Assembly: GCA_030077755.1 (NCBI GenBank)
Contig: JAQJZZ010000020.1
Coordinates: 62,001-126,000 of the forward strand
DNA length: 64,000 nucleotides
Reading direction: 5' to 3'
DNA from: Filosporella fistucella
Taxonomy: Eukaryota > Ascomycota > Leotiomycetes > Helotiales
The notes below the pieces were generated by a model that did no database searches, was not told the origin of the DNA, and saw only the letters and a program-made list of their open reading frames with translations. Shown piece after piece: positions 22,946-36,675 of the stretch (position 1 is the first letter of the stretch; each line of letters opens with the position of its first letter). The translations under genes and the position numbers were made by a program.

Positions 22946-25900
22946 ATGGACCCTCCTTCGAAGACCAACACAAGCACTCCCTCGTCCAGTCCAGGACTCT
23001 TCTCTCCAACCGTCAATCCTATCCGCCAACATCTCTCCTCCCTCTCAGACGGCACGCCGCATCCGAGTCCATATCTACATCCTTTGCAGATGCATAAAGT
23101 TCGAGAGTGAGTCTACCACAACTTCCTTCTGCCTACAACTTCATTCCCAACACAGTGAATCATTCATGCTCCTAATCATCCCATATCCAAATAAATTCAC
23201 TGCTCCGATATCGCCCTATCAACTCGTTATGAAAACTAATATGTGCAAATAGAACCCATAAGGCTCAAGTCGAACAGGACTTCATCACTGGCCGAAAGCT
23301 AATCAATCAATACGAGATCATCAATGAGATTGGCAGAGGAGTACATGGCAAAGTTAAGTTGGCACGGAGTCTAGAAACCTCCGACTATGTTGCAATCAAG
23401 ATCATACAACGCTTTTCCAAGAAGCGGAAGTTGGGCAGAGTTACGGTATCACCAGAAGATAAGACAAAGAGAGAAATTGCTATCCTGAAGAAGATCCGAC
23501 ACCCGAATGTGGTCGGCCTGCTCGAAGTTATCGACGATCCGGAATTGAAGAAGATATATATGGTCTTGGAACATGTCGAACTCGGCGAGATTGTCTGGCG
23601 CAAAAAGGGCGATAAGAACATTTGTTTCTACGAACGCCGAAGAATCGAACGAGAGCAAAGGGGAGAGAAAGAAACGGGCGATGACGAAAAATATTTCAAT
23701 ATGATCGAAAGACGCCGTCAACGCAAAGAAGCCCTCCAACGTGCCAAAGCTTCCGCCATTCAGCCTACACATCCAGATCATTGGAGTTTGGAGCACGGCG
23801 AGGAGGAGGAGGAGGACTTGGGCTCACTGTCAAGGCAGATCACCTATGACTCGTCGCAAAATCTTTCACGCTCGTACAGATCAAATACCATCCGATCAAA
23901 TCCTGGCTCTCGAGTCCCCTCTCGTACACCGTCACGAGCCCCTTCACGAACCAGCTCTCGTGCTCACACTCCACTCCCTACCGAATTCGACATTCCTGCT
24001 CTCGATAGCGATAATGAAGAAGAGACACCCGGACCATTACCGTCAATTAGCTCTCATGGCTCTGCCGCCGCTCTCGGCGCATCTGCACTCGAAGGAACCT
24101 ATTACGGCTCTTACGCAGACGAACCACCATACAGAGGTCGTTCTCCAAGTATGGCTGATAGTATCATATCTCACATGTCTTCAGTCGACGATGTGCATGA
24201 CGCATTTGAAGATGACTTTTCTTACGTTCCCTGCTTCACTCTGGATCAAGCTCGGTCAGCTTTTAGAGACACCGTTCTGGGTCTAGAATATCTGCATTAC
24301 GAAGGGATCGTTCACCGAGACATCAAGCCAGCCAATTTGCTCTGGACCAAGGATCATCGCGTCAAGATTTCCGATTTCGGTGTCTCATATTTCGGTAGAC
24401 CTATCAGAGATGGCGAGACCGAAGAGAACATTTCAGAAGCTGACGCCACTGACTTTGACGACGATCTCGAATTGGCCAAGACTGTTGGCACACCAGCCTT
24501 CTTTGCTCCAGAGCTGTGCTATACCGACATCAAAGGCGAGCAACCCAAAGTCAGCGAACAAATCGATGTCTGGTCTTTGGGAATTACCCTATATTGTCTC
24601 ATCTTCGCTCGCATCCCTTTTCTTGCCGATGATGAATGGCAATTGTTCAGGTGCATTGCAAACGAAGATGTTTACATTCCTAGACGACGCCTCAAGGCAG
24701 TTGACCCCAATTGTACTACATCACAACCAAATACAAAACGTGTTGGACCATCAACTGGTCCATATAGAGAGGAAGGAGAACTCGCGTTCGAGGATATTGA
24801 TGATGAGTTATACGATCTGCTACGACGTATGCTGATCAAGGATCCAAATGAGCGAATGAAGCTCAGAGAAGTTAAACGTCATCCATGGGTTGTTCGTGGT
24901 ATTGATAATATCATCGGATGGCTTGATGACACGGATCCATCAAGAAGGACTGCGGGTAGACGAATCCAAGTCGACAAGAACGAATTGGAGAGAGCCGTCG
25001 TTCCGATCACTTTTCTCGAACGAGCTCGTTCAGCAGTCAAGAAGGCTGTGGGTAAAGTCATTGGTGTAACAAGAAGCGAGACCAGAAGTGAAGGATCTAG
25101 GAGGAGAGCTGTAAGCAATGCTACAAGCTCTGGGACTGATACCCAACATCATTCCCCTCTAACCCCAATTCTTCGAGATAGCAGACGAGCCAGCCTTCGA
25201 GGAGACGAGTCATACTTCGTTTCCCTCAGCGACCTACATGATCACCATCGCGAGCCTACTGAGCATCCACTTGCGCAAAGTCTTACAGCAAGTCCAGATT
25301 TTTCAGCGAATGAAGATCCATTTGCGGTTGAATTCGCTCAGAAGTCTGTCTCGGTAGGAGCCACCCCCAAACATAAACCTACATCGCCATCCACGGCAGA
25401 TCCTGATGTTAGACCAGCACCGCCAGATCGTACCGTCTCGGCGGCGGCATCTATTCAAACGGTCGTCCACCGCGGCCATTCGCATTCGCGGTCTATGAGT
25501 ACAACAAGTCGAGTGATGGATGATGGGCCAAGGACTCCAGGACCTTTCACCGACCACATGGGGGCTCTATTTGGTGGACATTTGTGGGGTGGAAGGGGTA
25601 GGGATATCACTGATATTGAAGAAGGTGTCGTCTCTCGTGCACGCTCGGTTGATCGCAATTTGTTCGAATCGGAGAACAAGCATGCAGAACCAAGTGTAGC
25701 TACAACCACGACTACTGTGACTGGTCTTTTTCAGCATCCTACTTTACACCTACACCACCCTCGCCCAACCAGATCTACTGGAACTAGCCCTACCAGTCCT
25801 CTTAGCCCTACTTACGAAAAACCGCTCGCATCTCCTCTCTTCTTTCATTCACACATGGTACATGCTCACCAATCCTCCTCTACCCCTAACGTTCCACACG

Positions 25901-26727
25901 CAGCATTAGCTGCTTCGAACCTGGATGAGAGACCATCGACCGCTACCAAAACACCAGAAGGCAAGACACCTGCACCAAGAATATATGGTTCGAGTACGCC
26001 TGAATCTTTCCAGCGTGCGAAGGAGACATTGGAGAGGAGGATGAGATTGGAACATGAAGCAGAGACGAAGCGACAAGAACTGGCTCGATCACAAGAAAAG
26101 TTTGACCCTCCTTTGGAATGTCCTCCGTCACCTGATGATGAGATCTACACGCGAAAGGAAGAAGATGCAAAGCGAGCTCAATCTTATAGCTCGGTCAACT
26201 CCACCAGCATGGCTTCGCAGATGACTTCACCTTCAGATTTGACATCACCACTCTCCTCGGTCAATCTTGGTTCCACGGAACAATTCTTCCCATCTGTCCC
26301 TTCACTTCCAGCTCTTATATCCGGAGCATCATCTGTCTCGGCAGACACAGAGGGAGATATGCTACAACGACCTGGATTTGTTCACCGTCCTGAGAGCTTC
26401 CCTGCCGACGAAACCCCAGATAGTCTCACTCCGCCCGCCCTGTCCAAACAAGGTTCAATCGATACAGAGACTCCACATGCAGATAATGCTATCGTTCTTT
26501 CTCATGATGAAGATGAGGAAGGATATAATGGTGATGGTGATACCACTTTCACTGTTGATGATGATGAAGATTCGGACAGTGATGAAGGTCTCACAATGTC
26601 ACGAAAGAAACCCAAGCCAAGGTCACCAGTTGATGATAAGCGTGGGTTTCAAAGGCTGGAGAGACGAGGTACAAATGGAAGTGCAGGGAGCACAGAAACC
26701 GCGAAGAAAGTAATCATGGACACCTGA
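22946..26727 (+). CDS. SNF1/AMPK-activating protein kinase, SAK1/Ssp1 (CaMKK-like) type
   Basis: Ser/Thr kinase expected to phosphorylate the activation loop of SNF1/AMPK and act in glucose and stress signalling. Two exons, 22946-23106 and 23253-26727, about 1211 residues. Exon 1 encodes a Ser/Pro-rich start ending HPLQMHKVRE, typical of the fungal family. Kinase landmarks: glycine loop GRGVHGKVKLA (81-91), Lys103 in VAIKII, HRDIKPANL (408-416), DFG (428-430), GTPAFFAPE (466-474), domain end near 600. About 200 residues (roughly 175-385) between the VLEHVELGEIVW strand and helix E form a large insert with RRR/E-rich and SR-x-PSR repeats. The long tail is Ser/Thr/Pro-rich with an acidic run (DDDEDSDSDEG) near the end. 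No calmodulin-binding site is evident by eye. Assignment to SAK1 rather than ELM1 or TOS3 is by overall resemblance. Confidence 0.88.
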
Positions 26728-28339
26728 AAGAATACATCTCTTTACAATTTTCCTTTTCCGGCATAGGGTGGCTTCAGTCTGTTTAATTGGGATGGGGGAA
26801 AGCAAAATCTCCTTTTTTTCACGCGAAGCATATGAGAGGCATGAGTTAAAATGGCATGGCATGGTACGGTTAAGCATGAGGAGGGAATCAAGGACTGGGA
26901 TGAAACGAAATGGGAGGAAACTTGTCTGGATATCCAATTTTTATTTTTTGGTTCACAGCGTTGGCGTTGTATGATTTGATGGGAATGGCACGAAATGGGA
27001 ATAAGAGGAGGGGTACGTACTGATCTTCATATGAAATATGAATACGGATATGGAAACAGTGGCTTGGGTGGATCTTTGTAGCATATTTAATTGGGTGAAT
27101 GGGCAGCATTGAAATAGCATTGTGAGCGTAGGTTGGTGGGAATCGTTAGAATGAGGGGCTTGCAGATGATTTGGGAAGGGCACTTGCCATATGAGATAGG
27201 GATGGGAGGAAGGAAGTGTTATATAGTGGAGATAGGTGGGATGGGGATAAATAAGAGATTTTAATTAGTATGATATCTTACCTGTCGGTCTACATGCCTG
27301 TGTGCTTACAGTATGTGTTGCGGTAATGTGAATTGAGATTCGTGCTTGTAATGTGTTATTCCCTAGGTGGAGATCGAAATTGGATTAGAGGACATAGGTG
27401 AATATAGGTAAGTGGATCCAGGTGATGGGGATATTGGCGGGGTGGATGTGTAAGTAGGTATGTAGGTGAGTAGCTAGGGTGATTAGAAGTACAAGTAAAG
27501 GTTAAAATAGACTATAGTCGTAGACTGTGATTATAAACAGATAGTGAAGTTTTTTAATTTGTTTTATTCTGACTTTTCAGTTGAATTACGTTCTTTTCTT
27601 GAGTTTAGGGTTTGACTTTTGTTTTGAAGGATTTGACGTTTTTGAGATTTTTGTTATTGGTGCATGGGATATGGGAAATGGGATATGGGATAAGGGTAGC
27701 ATAGACTTCCTGTTTGTTTGTTTTATTCCTCTCCTCTCCTCCTCTCCTCATATTCTTAATTCTCAAACTCTGAAAACGAGATCTTGAAATTTTGAATCCG
27801 GGGTGTGTATAAGAAAGTGAAAGGTGATTGAAGATAAGTGGGATGATATTTTGTGAATAGATAGTTTGCTGGGTAGGCTTGTATAGGTGTTATGATATGA
27901 GAGGGTGAAGTGGATTTGATATGGGTTTGCTTTGGGTAGGTGGTGTTTGGAAGGGAGGAAGGTGAGGGGGTTGTGTTGTGTTTTTGTGTTGATGTTCCCT
28001 GATTTTATACTTGCTTGATCTTGCTTGATTTCTTACTTCATCTCGTGCTTGAATCTTTTTTTAGATGTCTTACTTCCTTGGTTTTAGCTTGCTACTTTAT
28101 TGAGAATTGTAGTTCTAGCTCACTTGTAGAAGGTCTGGGACGTCGTGAGGTTTTGCATTATACCTACTTGCTTACTTGTTGGGGTTTTGATTTTGTATAC
28201 CGCTTTATTTATTGAAACTCTTGTCTACTAGCTAATTGGACTATAAGGGTGTCTAAAGCTAGCTACTACTATTTCATGAGTGCACTAGAAATGATAATTG
28301 TTGAAAATATATTAAATACAGGATATGGGCTGAAATACA
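26728..28339. other. Intergenic region, no gene recognised
   Basis: About 1.6 kb between the convergent kinase and NACHT genes, G/T/A-rich on the plus strand. An imperfect ATGGGATATGGGA tandem repeat is at about 27664-27692. No coding frame with motifs. Confidence 0.4.
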
Positions 28340-31236
28340 TTAAATATCTTGAAATTCCTTCGCGCCATGCCGGAGTAAGATTTCCTCAACGACTTGTCTT
28401 TTCCCGCCCCAATCTCTAATGAGGTTTTCGCTACGACAGATGTGTAGTGGACTCAAACCGTGCAGGAGATTGTGTTTCTCGAGGAGAGACCTAGTCTTGA
28501 AAAAGATTCCGTTTTGATTGCCAGTTGCATTCGGATCTGCCCCTGCTTCGAGCAGCTGTGTTACACCATCGATGTCGGAATTGGCTGCTGCGATTTGGAG
28601 CGGTGTCACTCGATATCCTTTGGCGTTGAGATCGACTTGACCGCTTAGGATTTTTTTCAACACTTGGTATCCCACTAATCCCAAGTAGCAGTGGGTTTCG
28701 ATTACAGAGACCATAACTTCTGTGTTGATCGCGGCATTGCATTTGTCCAGGAGCCAATTGAAAGACCGTGGGAAATGACGGGATAACTGTGCCATGACAC
28801 CAAATAAAGAGCCATCGAAATCAAAGTCCGTACCTTCACAATCGTAATAAACTCCCTCGAGCCGTAAGCTAAAATGAACCTCGCTTTGAGCAATACTGTC
28901 TATTTCTTTCCCTTCTGAAAATGCAGCAGCAATTGGTAAAGATGAGTCATCTAGCAATAGCAAAATGTTTAATAGAATTGCTGCCTCGATGCAGTCCGGT
29001 TGAACCTTCCATTCAGGCAACCTCCAGCTCGAAAGACTAAGGTTCTGATAATCATAAAACTCTTTGCCATGACTCTCAATAGCCCAGCCAACGCTATCGA
29101 AATGGGATAAAAAGGGATTCAAAAGGTCAGCTGCTAATGATAGCAACAATTTATCCGAAGCAATCGCATCCCCCCAGTGTTCAAAGGACATTGCACCCGA
29201 TATAGCACAATAAACAGCAAAGTCCGGAAGAAATACTAGGTATTCGCTTTCTTTCAGAAGCTCACATTTCTCTTCTGTCCAGTCGATTGCTTGAGCTCCT
29301 TGTAGAATAATTTGCATGCGTTCCTTTATCATTCTCTCGTCCCCAGACCAAAAATAACCTGTTGGACTCGCGGCTATCCTTGGTGATTCTAGGTATTCTT
29401 TGACGGTATAGTGGGCAAGAAATACACAGCCCTCGTTGACATTTATAAGGCACCCAAGCATGTTGCGGAGCCTCTCCCCGTCGAAATCAATATCGATATC
29501 CTCCCGAATTTCACTGCTCACACTAGTTTCTGTTGCAGCTAGCAGTAGTTGTAATGACATTTTAGCGTTATCGTCGTGTATAAGCTGATGGAAACGAATC
29601 CATTGCAACGCATGATGGACAAATGGCCATTCGTCTCTGGGGATCTCCGTGAGGATCCTCTCATATGTCTCGTCAAGAGTTTTTGGTAAAGTCGCGAGAG
29701 CATTTTTAATAATTCGGCGGTCACATTTCAGTCGTTGAAGGCGATCAAGCTGACAGACTGTCCAGCGGAACCTACTAGTGTAAGCTAGCACTTAATCAAT
29801 AGACGGTCGGCCAAACTCACATTCCTTTCGATCCATTAACTACAGCTTCTTCGACCTCGGCTCGGAGGTCCGCTGGCCATGTCTGAAACCTAGGCTTCGA
29901 ATCTAGGATACTTCGCGCATATTTACGAATATCTTCGTCTACCAATTTGTTCGACATAGGGAGCGAACTCGAAATCGATTCCATGGACTTTTCAATGTCG
30001 ATATACTCTCGACTAGTGACAATGCATTTGATCTTGGAGAATCTTGTGTCAGTTGCTAGATCTCGGAGTACCTTTAGAAGATCTTCACGAGGTTTGCTTT
30101 CATCTGCTGCGTCGAGGACAATATAGGCTAAATCCAGACATTCCAAGCAAGCTTCAAGTGCTTTCAACAATTCGGTGTGACTTGGTTGTCCGCCTTGTCG
30201 GAACAGCTCGAATACAATGGTGGGGATGGATTCTGTTCGGCGGCATATTTGCGAAATTGTCCATGATAGGAAAGGAGAAGCTTCCTCTTGATTGTGGCCA
30301 AAGTAGCAGTAGTAGTACGAATAGCAGGTTTTTTTCCGACTCCAACAGTACTCCTTGAGCTGCTCGACCAAAAACGAGGTAAGTACTGTTTTCCCGGCTC
30401 CTGGGATGCCGTGAATCCAAAGACACCGAGTATCACCAGCTAGCCACTTCTGCCAGTCGTTTGAACGAAGGACCCAATTGCCCGTCTCCTGTTCATGTAG
30501 TTTCCAGGATCGATTGTGGATGGGTGATGGATCTGTCTTTTCAAGCCACCGATAAATGTCTTGACGCTGAGAATCTTTGGTGAGATAAAGGTCAGTACAA
30601 CGAGCTGGCTCAAGATATTTTCAACTTTTTGCCTCTCACCTGTGAGCATGTTACGGATTTCGGTAGTATCCTTCTTGATCGACTTGATGTCTTGGCTAAA
30701 TGAATGTTAGTAGTCGTATTCAGGGGCACTTCTTAACATGCATGTGGGCCAAAGGATTTTACTCACCTCGAATCAGCAGTAAGAGCAAGACTTATCATTG
30801 TTTTTTGTTGTATTATAGTTTGTAACAATTCTCTCGCTTTGGGGGCCTTGAATGGCCAGGCAAGAGTCGCATATACGTTCCCCACCTTGCGCCTTTTGTT
30901 GCGTGGAGCCCCGGAATGACTTCTAGCAACAGGAATTATGTCTGACGGAAACAGTTTCTCTAATTCGATTGTGGAACGTTTACACTCCTCGATCGGGCCA
31001 TTCTGCTCTGATAATTGTTTCCACAAGGCTGGCGAAGCGTGTTCACAAGTTCCCAGAAATTGGAGTATTTCGAGCACAGATTTCAGTGTCGATATCTCTA
31101 CGAGAATTCTTCGCAGCTCCGAGGGTGTGTCGGAGGCAGCTTCGAGGTAGAACTTGCAAGATCCGATCACTTTTTCGGAAATCTGAATGATAGCGATGAC
31201 GCTCGCAACCACAGCAATGGACTCAGCGATAGGCAT
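28340..31236 (-). CDS. NLR-like protein: Helo-like N-terminus, NACHT NTPase, ankyrin C-terminus
   Basis: Fungal STAND/NLR-type protein, a class linked to non-self recognition and regulated cell death. Four exons: 31236-30767, 30695-30640, 30574-29821, 29771-28340, about 903 residues. Residues 1 to about 110 match the Helo-like N-terminal domain of fungal STAND proteins (start MPIAESIAVVASVIAIIQIS; later SDTPSELRRILVEISTL). A linker with TTEIRNMLT and QRQDIYRWL precedes the NACHT domain. It has Walker A GIPGAGKT (231-238), Walker B IVLDAADE (327-334), and KGMFRWTVCQLDRLQRL after the NTPase. The last 90 residues hold one clear ankyrin repeat (VTPLQIAAANSDIDGVTQLL) and a second (LSPLHICR...EEILLRHGA). 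The ankyrin part is short compared with many relatives. All junctions keep frame; exon 3 uses the AAAG acceptor at 30575 rather than the CAG further downstream, which would break it. Confidence 0.88.
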
Positions 31237-33979
31237 CTTCGAGACATCGAACTGCTATATCATGGGACAGATAAAGAATCGTCGGGAGAGGTAACGATCT
31301 TAGAGGGCGAACAGTAACTGGGAGCAAAGGAAATGTTGTCGCGGATGTTGTGCGACTTAAGTCGGAGATTCTTTAACGGTTTTCTCGCTGGCAGTGGGGC
31401 TGGACAACTCGGCTGTACTTGCAGGTGGTGATGCCTAAGCCTTGTGACACCTTCAACCAAATGCGTTGTAGGCTTTCTTATAGCCATTCTAGGGCCACAT
31501 AAGTCGTGAATGAAAATATGGACTCGATAAAATGGTGCAGAATAAGATCTGCCATGCCCAGATATCATAGGGGTCGATGGGCTTTCAATTGGCCAGCGCC
31601 AGCACAGCAGCCAGATCTCACACCATGTCCTTTACAGTCAATGCGTCGTAACAGAGATAAACTTTACCTCAGGGAACATAGGAACGCATCCAAACTAATC
31701 TGCAAAAAAGTGTTCAAGGAATATAGGGATAATATACGTGCTCATAAGAGGTCCGGAATCGCAGCCAAAAAAGGAGGTGTGAATTTGAAAATAAATTTGG
31801 AAACAGATATTTACCATCGAGGCTAGAGAGTACCTAGCTTAACGGTGATACTTTAATAATGAAGAGCCGTCACTTGAAGTAGGGTGGACGACGAATCCAA
31901 CCTTCAAGACTAATCTGAGATGTGGTAGCAAGACTCTTGGCTTGAGAGATTCAGGCTCACGAGCCGGATAACTGTATCTTCTGCGGAAATTCTGTCCTCG
32001 AACAAGTACTTTTGGTGACACAAGATTCAAATGGAGATTGAGGAAAGAAAGGTACTGTAGTAGCTGAAAATCATGAACTCGGAGTATTCTAAAGTATCAA
32101 CAACCTCGAGAACCAAATTAACATTATACCGAGGATTATTCTGCGTGCATTGCACTCGATGAGCTAACAGCCTACCGATGCGGGGGTCAGATTTCTCCAA
32201 GACTTTGGTTTGAGAATTGCGCATTCAATTGGCAGTGTCTCCATAAGTTATTATGGTCTTGAAGCGCTGTGAGTGGAAAGTGATGTGAGCTTCGAAAGAA
32301 TTGCAATATAACGAAGCACAACCACAAAGTCGCATTCCCAGCAGCATTGAAATCCGAGCCTGGTTCGTGCACCACCCAGAATTGCGATTGCTGGAGAGAA
32401 TTCAAGAAGATGGTGATGGTAGAAGCAGAATGCCTAGCATTGCACATTTCTATCTCCATCTGAGACTACCACCGCAGCCCAGATTGAGTCGCAACCACAG
32501 CGGTCCAGAAACTGAAGACAGCACCAAGATGAAATAACATCAACGATATCGGAAGCAGAGAGCCTGACACCGCATACCTCTGCCTCTGCTCACAGAATCC
32601 TACTGGGAAGGACGATTGAAGCGTAGTTGAACAGAGGATTAGAGACATTTGGCGCTCAAAGCCTCACAGAAAGCTATTTCTGGATTCAAGGCGCTGACAG
32701 GGCGTTGTTTGACGTCAGGCACTGGCATTCTGATTTCATTTGCGACGCAGCTGAATGTTTGCTTGCGTGTCTGCAATAATTCTGTGAGTTCACCATGTGA
32801 ATGGTTTAGAAATGATGGGAGAGTCAAATATTGGTGGGGAACAGAAACATTAGGATTTCGAGACGGCCGCTAGATTTGAATCGCCGGGAATTCCCCAGAC
32901 AATTCTAATTCAACCTCCTCAGTATGTACAACCACAAAAATACACGGGCCTTTAGCCAAGTCTACATAACAATTCAATACTCTTCGGGCAACACAGGCAG
33001 AGAAATCAGTCTCTCTAGCTTTGCGGAACATCAACAGCGAATACAAACATTTCTTGCACAACCGTCGTGAAGCTTTGTACGACCAAACCACAGAATGGTT
33101 TTTCCTCCTGCAGACTGCGAGCCCCGCGGCTTCACACCCTCTTAATCCAGAGAACAAGATGAGACGATAATATTGCCTATGGAAAACAAGAACATGCAGG
33201 AGACAACGCATCAATCTGCAGGACAGGGGCTTTAGACGCTGATACCATCCGCGTTATGATGTGGCTTGTTGAGAGGAAGATCTGATGGCATCTACTTGCA
33301 GTGATTCGCAACCCGAACCTATGGTTCCAGCTTTATTTCGGGGACAGGACTCCAAAGTACCAAGACTCACAAGCATTCGGCATCGGAGCAAGTACCAGAC
33401 TGTACTGTGCGGGGACTGGTTCTCAAGTCATTCTGGACAACTGAAGGATCACGGCTCGTTCCATGCACATATCCTCAGCTGCGCCATAAGCACAACATCT
33501 CATTGGCCGTTTCACGATACACTGCAGTCTCACCTCGAAAGAATGACCAGTTAATCTTGGAGAATCGAAGCCACCCTAATCCCACCCGGTTCTGTAAGGC
33601 AGAAGATTCCACTCGTGCTGTCAAGTCGGATTCTGCCTGGCATGGGGAGGTACTTGTCACAGTCAGCTCGTTGCTGTGCGTACTACTACCAATTATCAAT
33701 CTTACCATGCCCTCCTCCCACCTCCCATCTGCCATGTTTTTCGGATCATTCGTTGGCCCCCTGGAGAATAACACCCCATCACGATCACTCTTTCAACGAT
33801 TGCCACCTTCGCAAGTATCACTCCACTACGGATAATTTGGCGAACGGATAATATATTCTTGAGCTGCTCGACACCTGTTTCTCCCATCGTTTTGGCTGAT
33901 GTTTGTTGGATGTTGAATTGAAGTGGTGGCTTCACCTAGCTTCAGTGGTGAACAGGAAAACTGGACGAGGAGTTTTTGA
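31237..33979. other. Intergenic region, no gene recognised
   Basis: About 2.7 kb between divergent genes. Open frames on both strands are short, overlapping and without motifs. It presumably holds the promoters of the NLR-like and kelch genes. Confidence 0.4.
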
Positions 33980-36078
33980 ATGAGTTTCACGATGTCGAAA
34001 GTGTTGGGGATATTTCTCTTTCTGGTGCAGTTGTCATTGCAGCAGAAGGATCCGCTGAATGATTTTTGTCGAAGATTTGGTTCGCAAACAGCGATAGTGG
34101 ATCGGAAATTGTATATTGATGGAGGAATGCTGAACTGGAATCCGATTGCGCAAAATAAAGCTAACTACAGTAGTGAGTTAATGAGAAAACAGAAGCCTGT
34201 TCATACCGAGCTAACTTTACGTAGACCCATACCTGCTGTACTCTGACCTCGATGTTAGTCCTCCCGGCGTTGACATGCCTCAGTTGCATGCGAATTTGTC
34301 AAAGAATGCTTCGATGCCATCGGTTAGTGGGGGAGTTTTATGGCAAGATAATGTGAACAAGAGATTTTATTTATTCGGAGGCGACTATCCAAATAATCCA
34401 GTTATCGCACCAAATGCTCCGAACCTTCTTTCCTACGACGTTCTTTACAATCAATGGCAATCGTTTGGACAACCTACAAAGGGTATCCAAAGCGTCTCTT
34501 GGGGTGCAGGAGTTGGAATTTCAGAGCTCGGTCAGGGATTTGTTTTGGGTGGATGGTTGAGCAACAATTCTGTACCTGGATGGACGGGAGGACCTATTGC
34601 TACAAGCACTTTGATCAAATACACTTACGATACAAATGAGTGGACGAATACCACGGGCCCAGATGAGGTACCTAGGGCAGAGGGAGTAATGCTGTATGTT
34701 CCAGCAAGTGATAGTGGACTATTGATCTATTTTGGAGGCGTGACGGTGCCATATTACAATGAGACGGTGGTTGCGGAACCAATGGATACCATCCATGTTT
34801 GTGTTTATGTTTCCTTGGTAGGGTCACAAGCTGATTTTCCAGATTTATGATATTAGAAGCTCGAAATGGTATGTGCAGAAAACCACAGGGCCAACCCCAG
34901 GATCGAGGCGGAGATTTTGTGCTGGAGCAGCGTGGACGGCAGATCAGTCATCATATAATATGTATGTTTTACTGCAGGATGATTCGGGCGAAATACTGAC
35001 ATACATAGCTACATGTATGGTGGCATGGGGTTCGGAACTAATTCATCGGGCTACGACGACGTTTGGATATTGAGCTTGCCAACATTTACGTGGATTTCTT
35101 GGTGGCAACCTTCTGGAACTGGCGTACCACACCACTCATTGACTTGTAATGTTGTTGGGAACGGGCAAATGCTCGTTATCGGAGGAACGTTTCCTCTCAA
35201 TGACCAATGTGACAGTCCGCCAACATGGGGTACTCACAATCTTGATTTGGGCAAGAGGGAAGGGAAAATGTGGAATGTCTACAAGCCAAACATTACGACC
35301 TATGTGGCTCCGCCAGAGGTGGTGCAAATTGTCGGTGGCTCGTAAGTTTGATTCTCTATATTCTTCACGCCATACTGACATAATCAGATCGACCGGAGGA
35401 GCAAGTGCAAAGGCACCAGTGAAAGGTTTCGATACCGGAAGTGGAGACCTTTCAGTCTACTTCGGGCAGCGTGCTTCAGTAGCAGTCCGATCGCCGACAC
35501 GTGCAATACCTACAGCCACATCAACGAATACCTCGACGAAATCAACAAAGCTCTCTACGGGTGCGATTGCGGGTATTGCTGTGGGAGGAGCTGTTGTACT
35601 TATTGCTCTGATCATTGGAGCATGCTGTCTCATCCGTCGCCATAGAAGGAACAAGCCTCCACCCCCAGTGGAAGTACCATACAACCCTGTCTATGCTCAA
35701 GTACCAAATACTCCACACTCTCCCTACTCACCGAATGGAGCCTACCAAGACCGAGATCACCATTACCAATTGGCAGCAAATCCTGCGCCTGCTGAGTTGT
35801 CGACGAACGATTACCGTGAACATTCAGATCCTACAAAACTCGGAATGGTTCAAGTTCACGAAGGCCATCCGGCATACAATGATTGGCAAGGATCGCCGCC
35901 ACCTCGACATATGTCTCCTACAAATGAGTCTCCATATCCCACAATGAACTCTTCAGGAACAATTCCAAGTCCAAATACCCCATACTCTCATGGTCAACAA
36001 ACTTCCCCCACCCCAACCTACTCCAGCGTACAGAGACCACCGCGGAGGACCGCGAACCAAACGTATTATTCACCATAG
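33980..36078 (+). CDS. Kelch-type beta-propeller protein with single membrane segment
   Basis: Five exons: 33980-34169, 34225-34796, 34843-34961, 35009-35341, 35388-36078, about 634 residues (a second ATG at 33992 is also possible). A signal peptide is followed by a large extracellular part with kelch-like blades: RKLYIDGG, NPYLLYSDLDV, FYLFGG, VLYNQW, VLGG, IYDIRSSKWY, YMYGGMG, DDVWILSLPTFTW, MLVIGG. A Ser/Thr linker leads to a membrane helix (AGIAVGGAVVLIALIIGACC, about 464-486), a basic stop (RRHRR) and a Pro/Asn/Tyr-rich cytoplasmic tail. Several N-glycosylation sequons (NNS, NTT, NET) fit an outside location. This architecture recurs in filamentous ascomycetes without a settled function. 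Splice sites were chosen because they rebuild the blades. Confidence 0.85.
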
Positions 36079-36675
36079 GTGTCCTTGTGTAGTAATTTTC
36101 CAGCGTTGATGCATTTCAAAATTGAATGGTGTTTGGAGTTTTGGAACGACTGGTATATACCTGGCTTTTTGTCTAGCCGTGTACAGAATAATGTCTTTCA
36201 TTCAGCCATCTAGTCATAGCGTGATTTTGTGATTCTATAATAGCGGTATGATCTGCTATACAAATTGATCAATGAATCATTTCGCGAACAGTCATCTTAA
36301 GATCCCGTGATATCAAAACGTTCTGCAATTATGAGCTCGTCGTATTATCTTCCAGTAATTGTGAAAAGGTGGCCTGAAGCCATGAAGAGCACCTAGTCCA
36401 TTCTCGGAAGATGAGTCCAATCATACGTAAGTGGCACTGGTCAGCTTACAGCAGCAGGGCTAGTGGTTCAGCCGCACCAGCCGGCCGGTTTTGTAGGGCT
36501 GTCTCGCTGTGACCGTTTCACATATCTCAATCTCGATCTCGATCTCGATCTCACATTTTAAACTCCTTTTCGCATTTCTATACGTGCAACCACTCCACGA
36601 ACTAGTCTCAGTGCCCAATCTAAACTCTCAACATACTTCAATTAGATTTATTTTGTGTCAGGAAATCAGAACGAC
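36079..36675. other. Intergenic region and promoter of the P450 gene
   Basis: About 600 bp between two plus-strand genes. It contains a short TCTCGA microsatellite at 36525-36553 close to the P450 start. Nothing else recognised. Confidence 0.4.
36525..36553. repeat. Microsatellite (TCTCGA)n
   Basis: Between four and five copies of TCTCGA/TCTCAA, about 125 bp upstream of the P450 ATG, so probably in its promoter or 5' leader. Confidence 0.7.
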
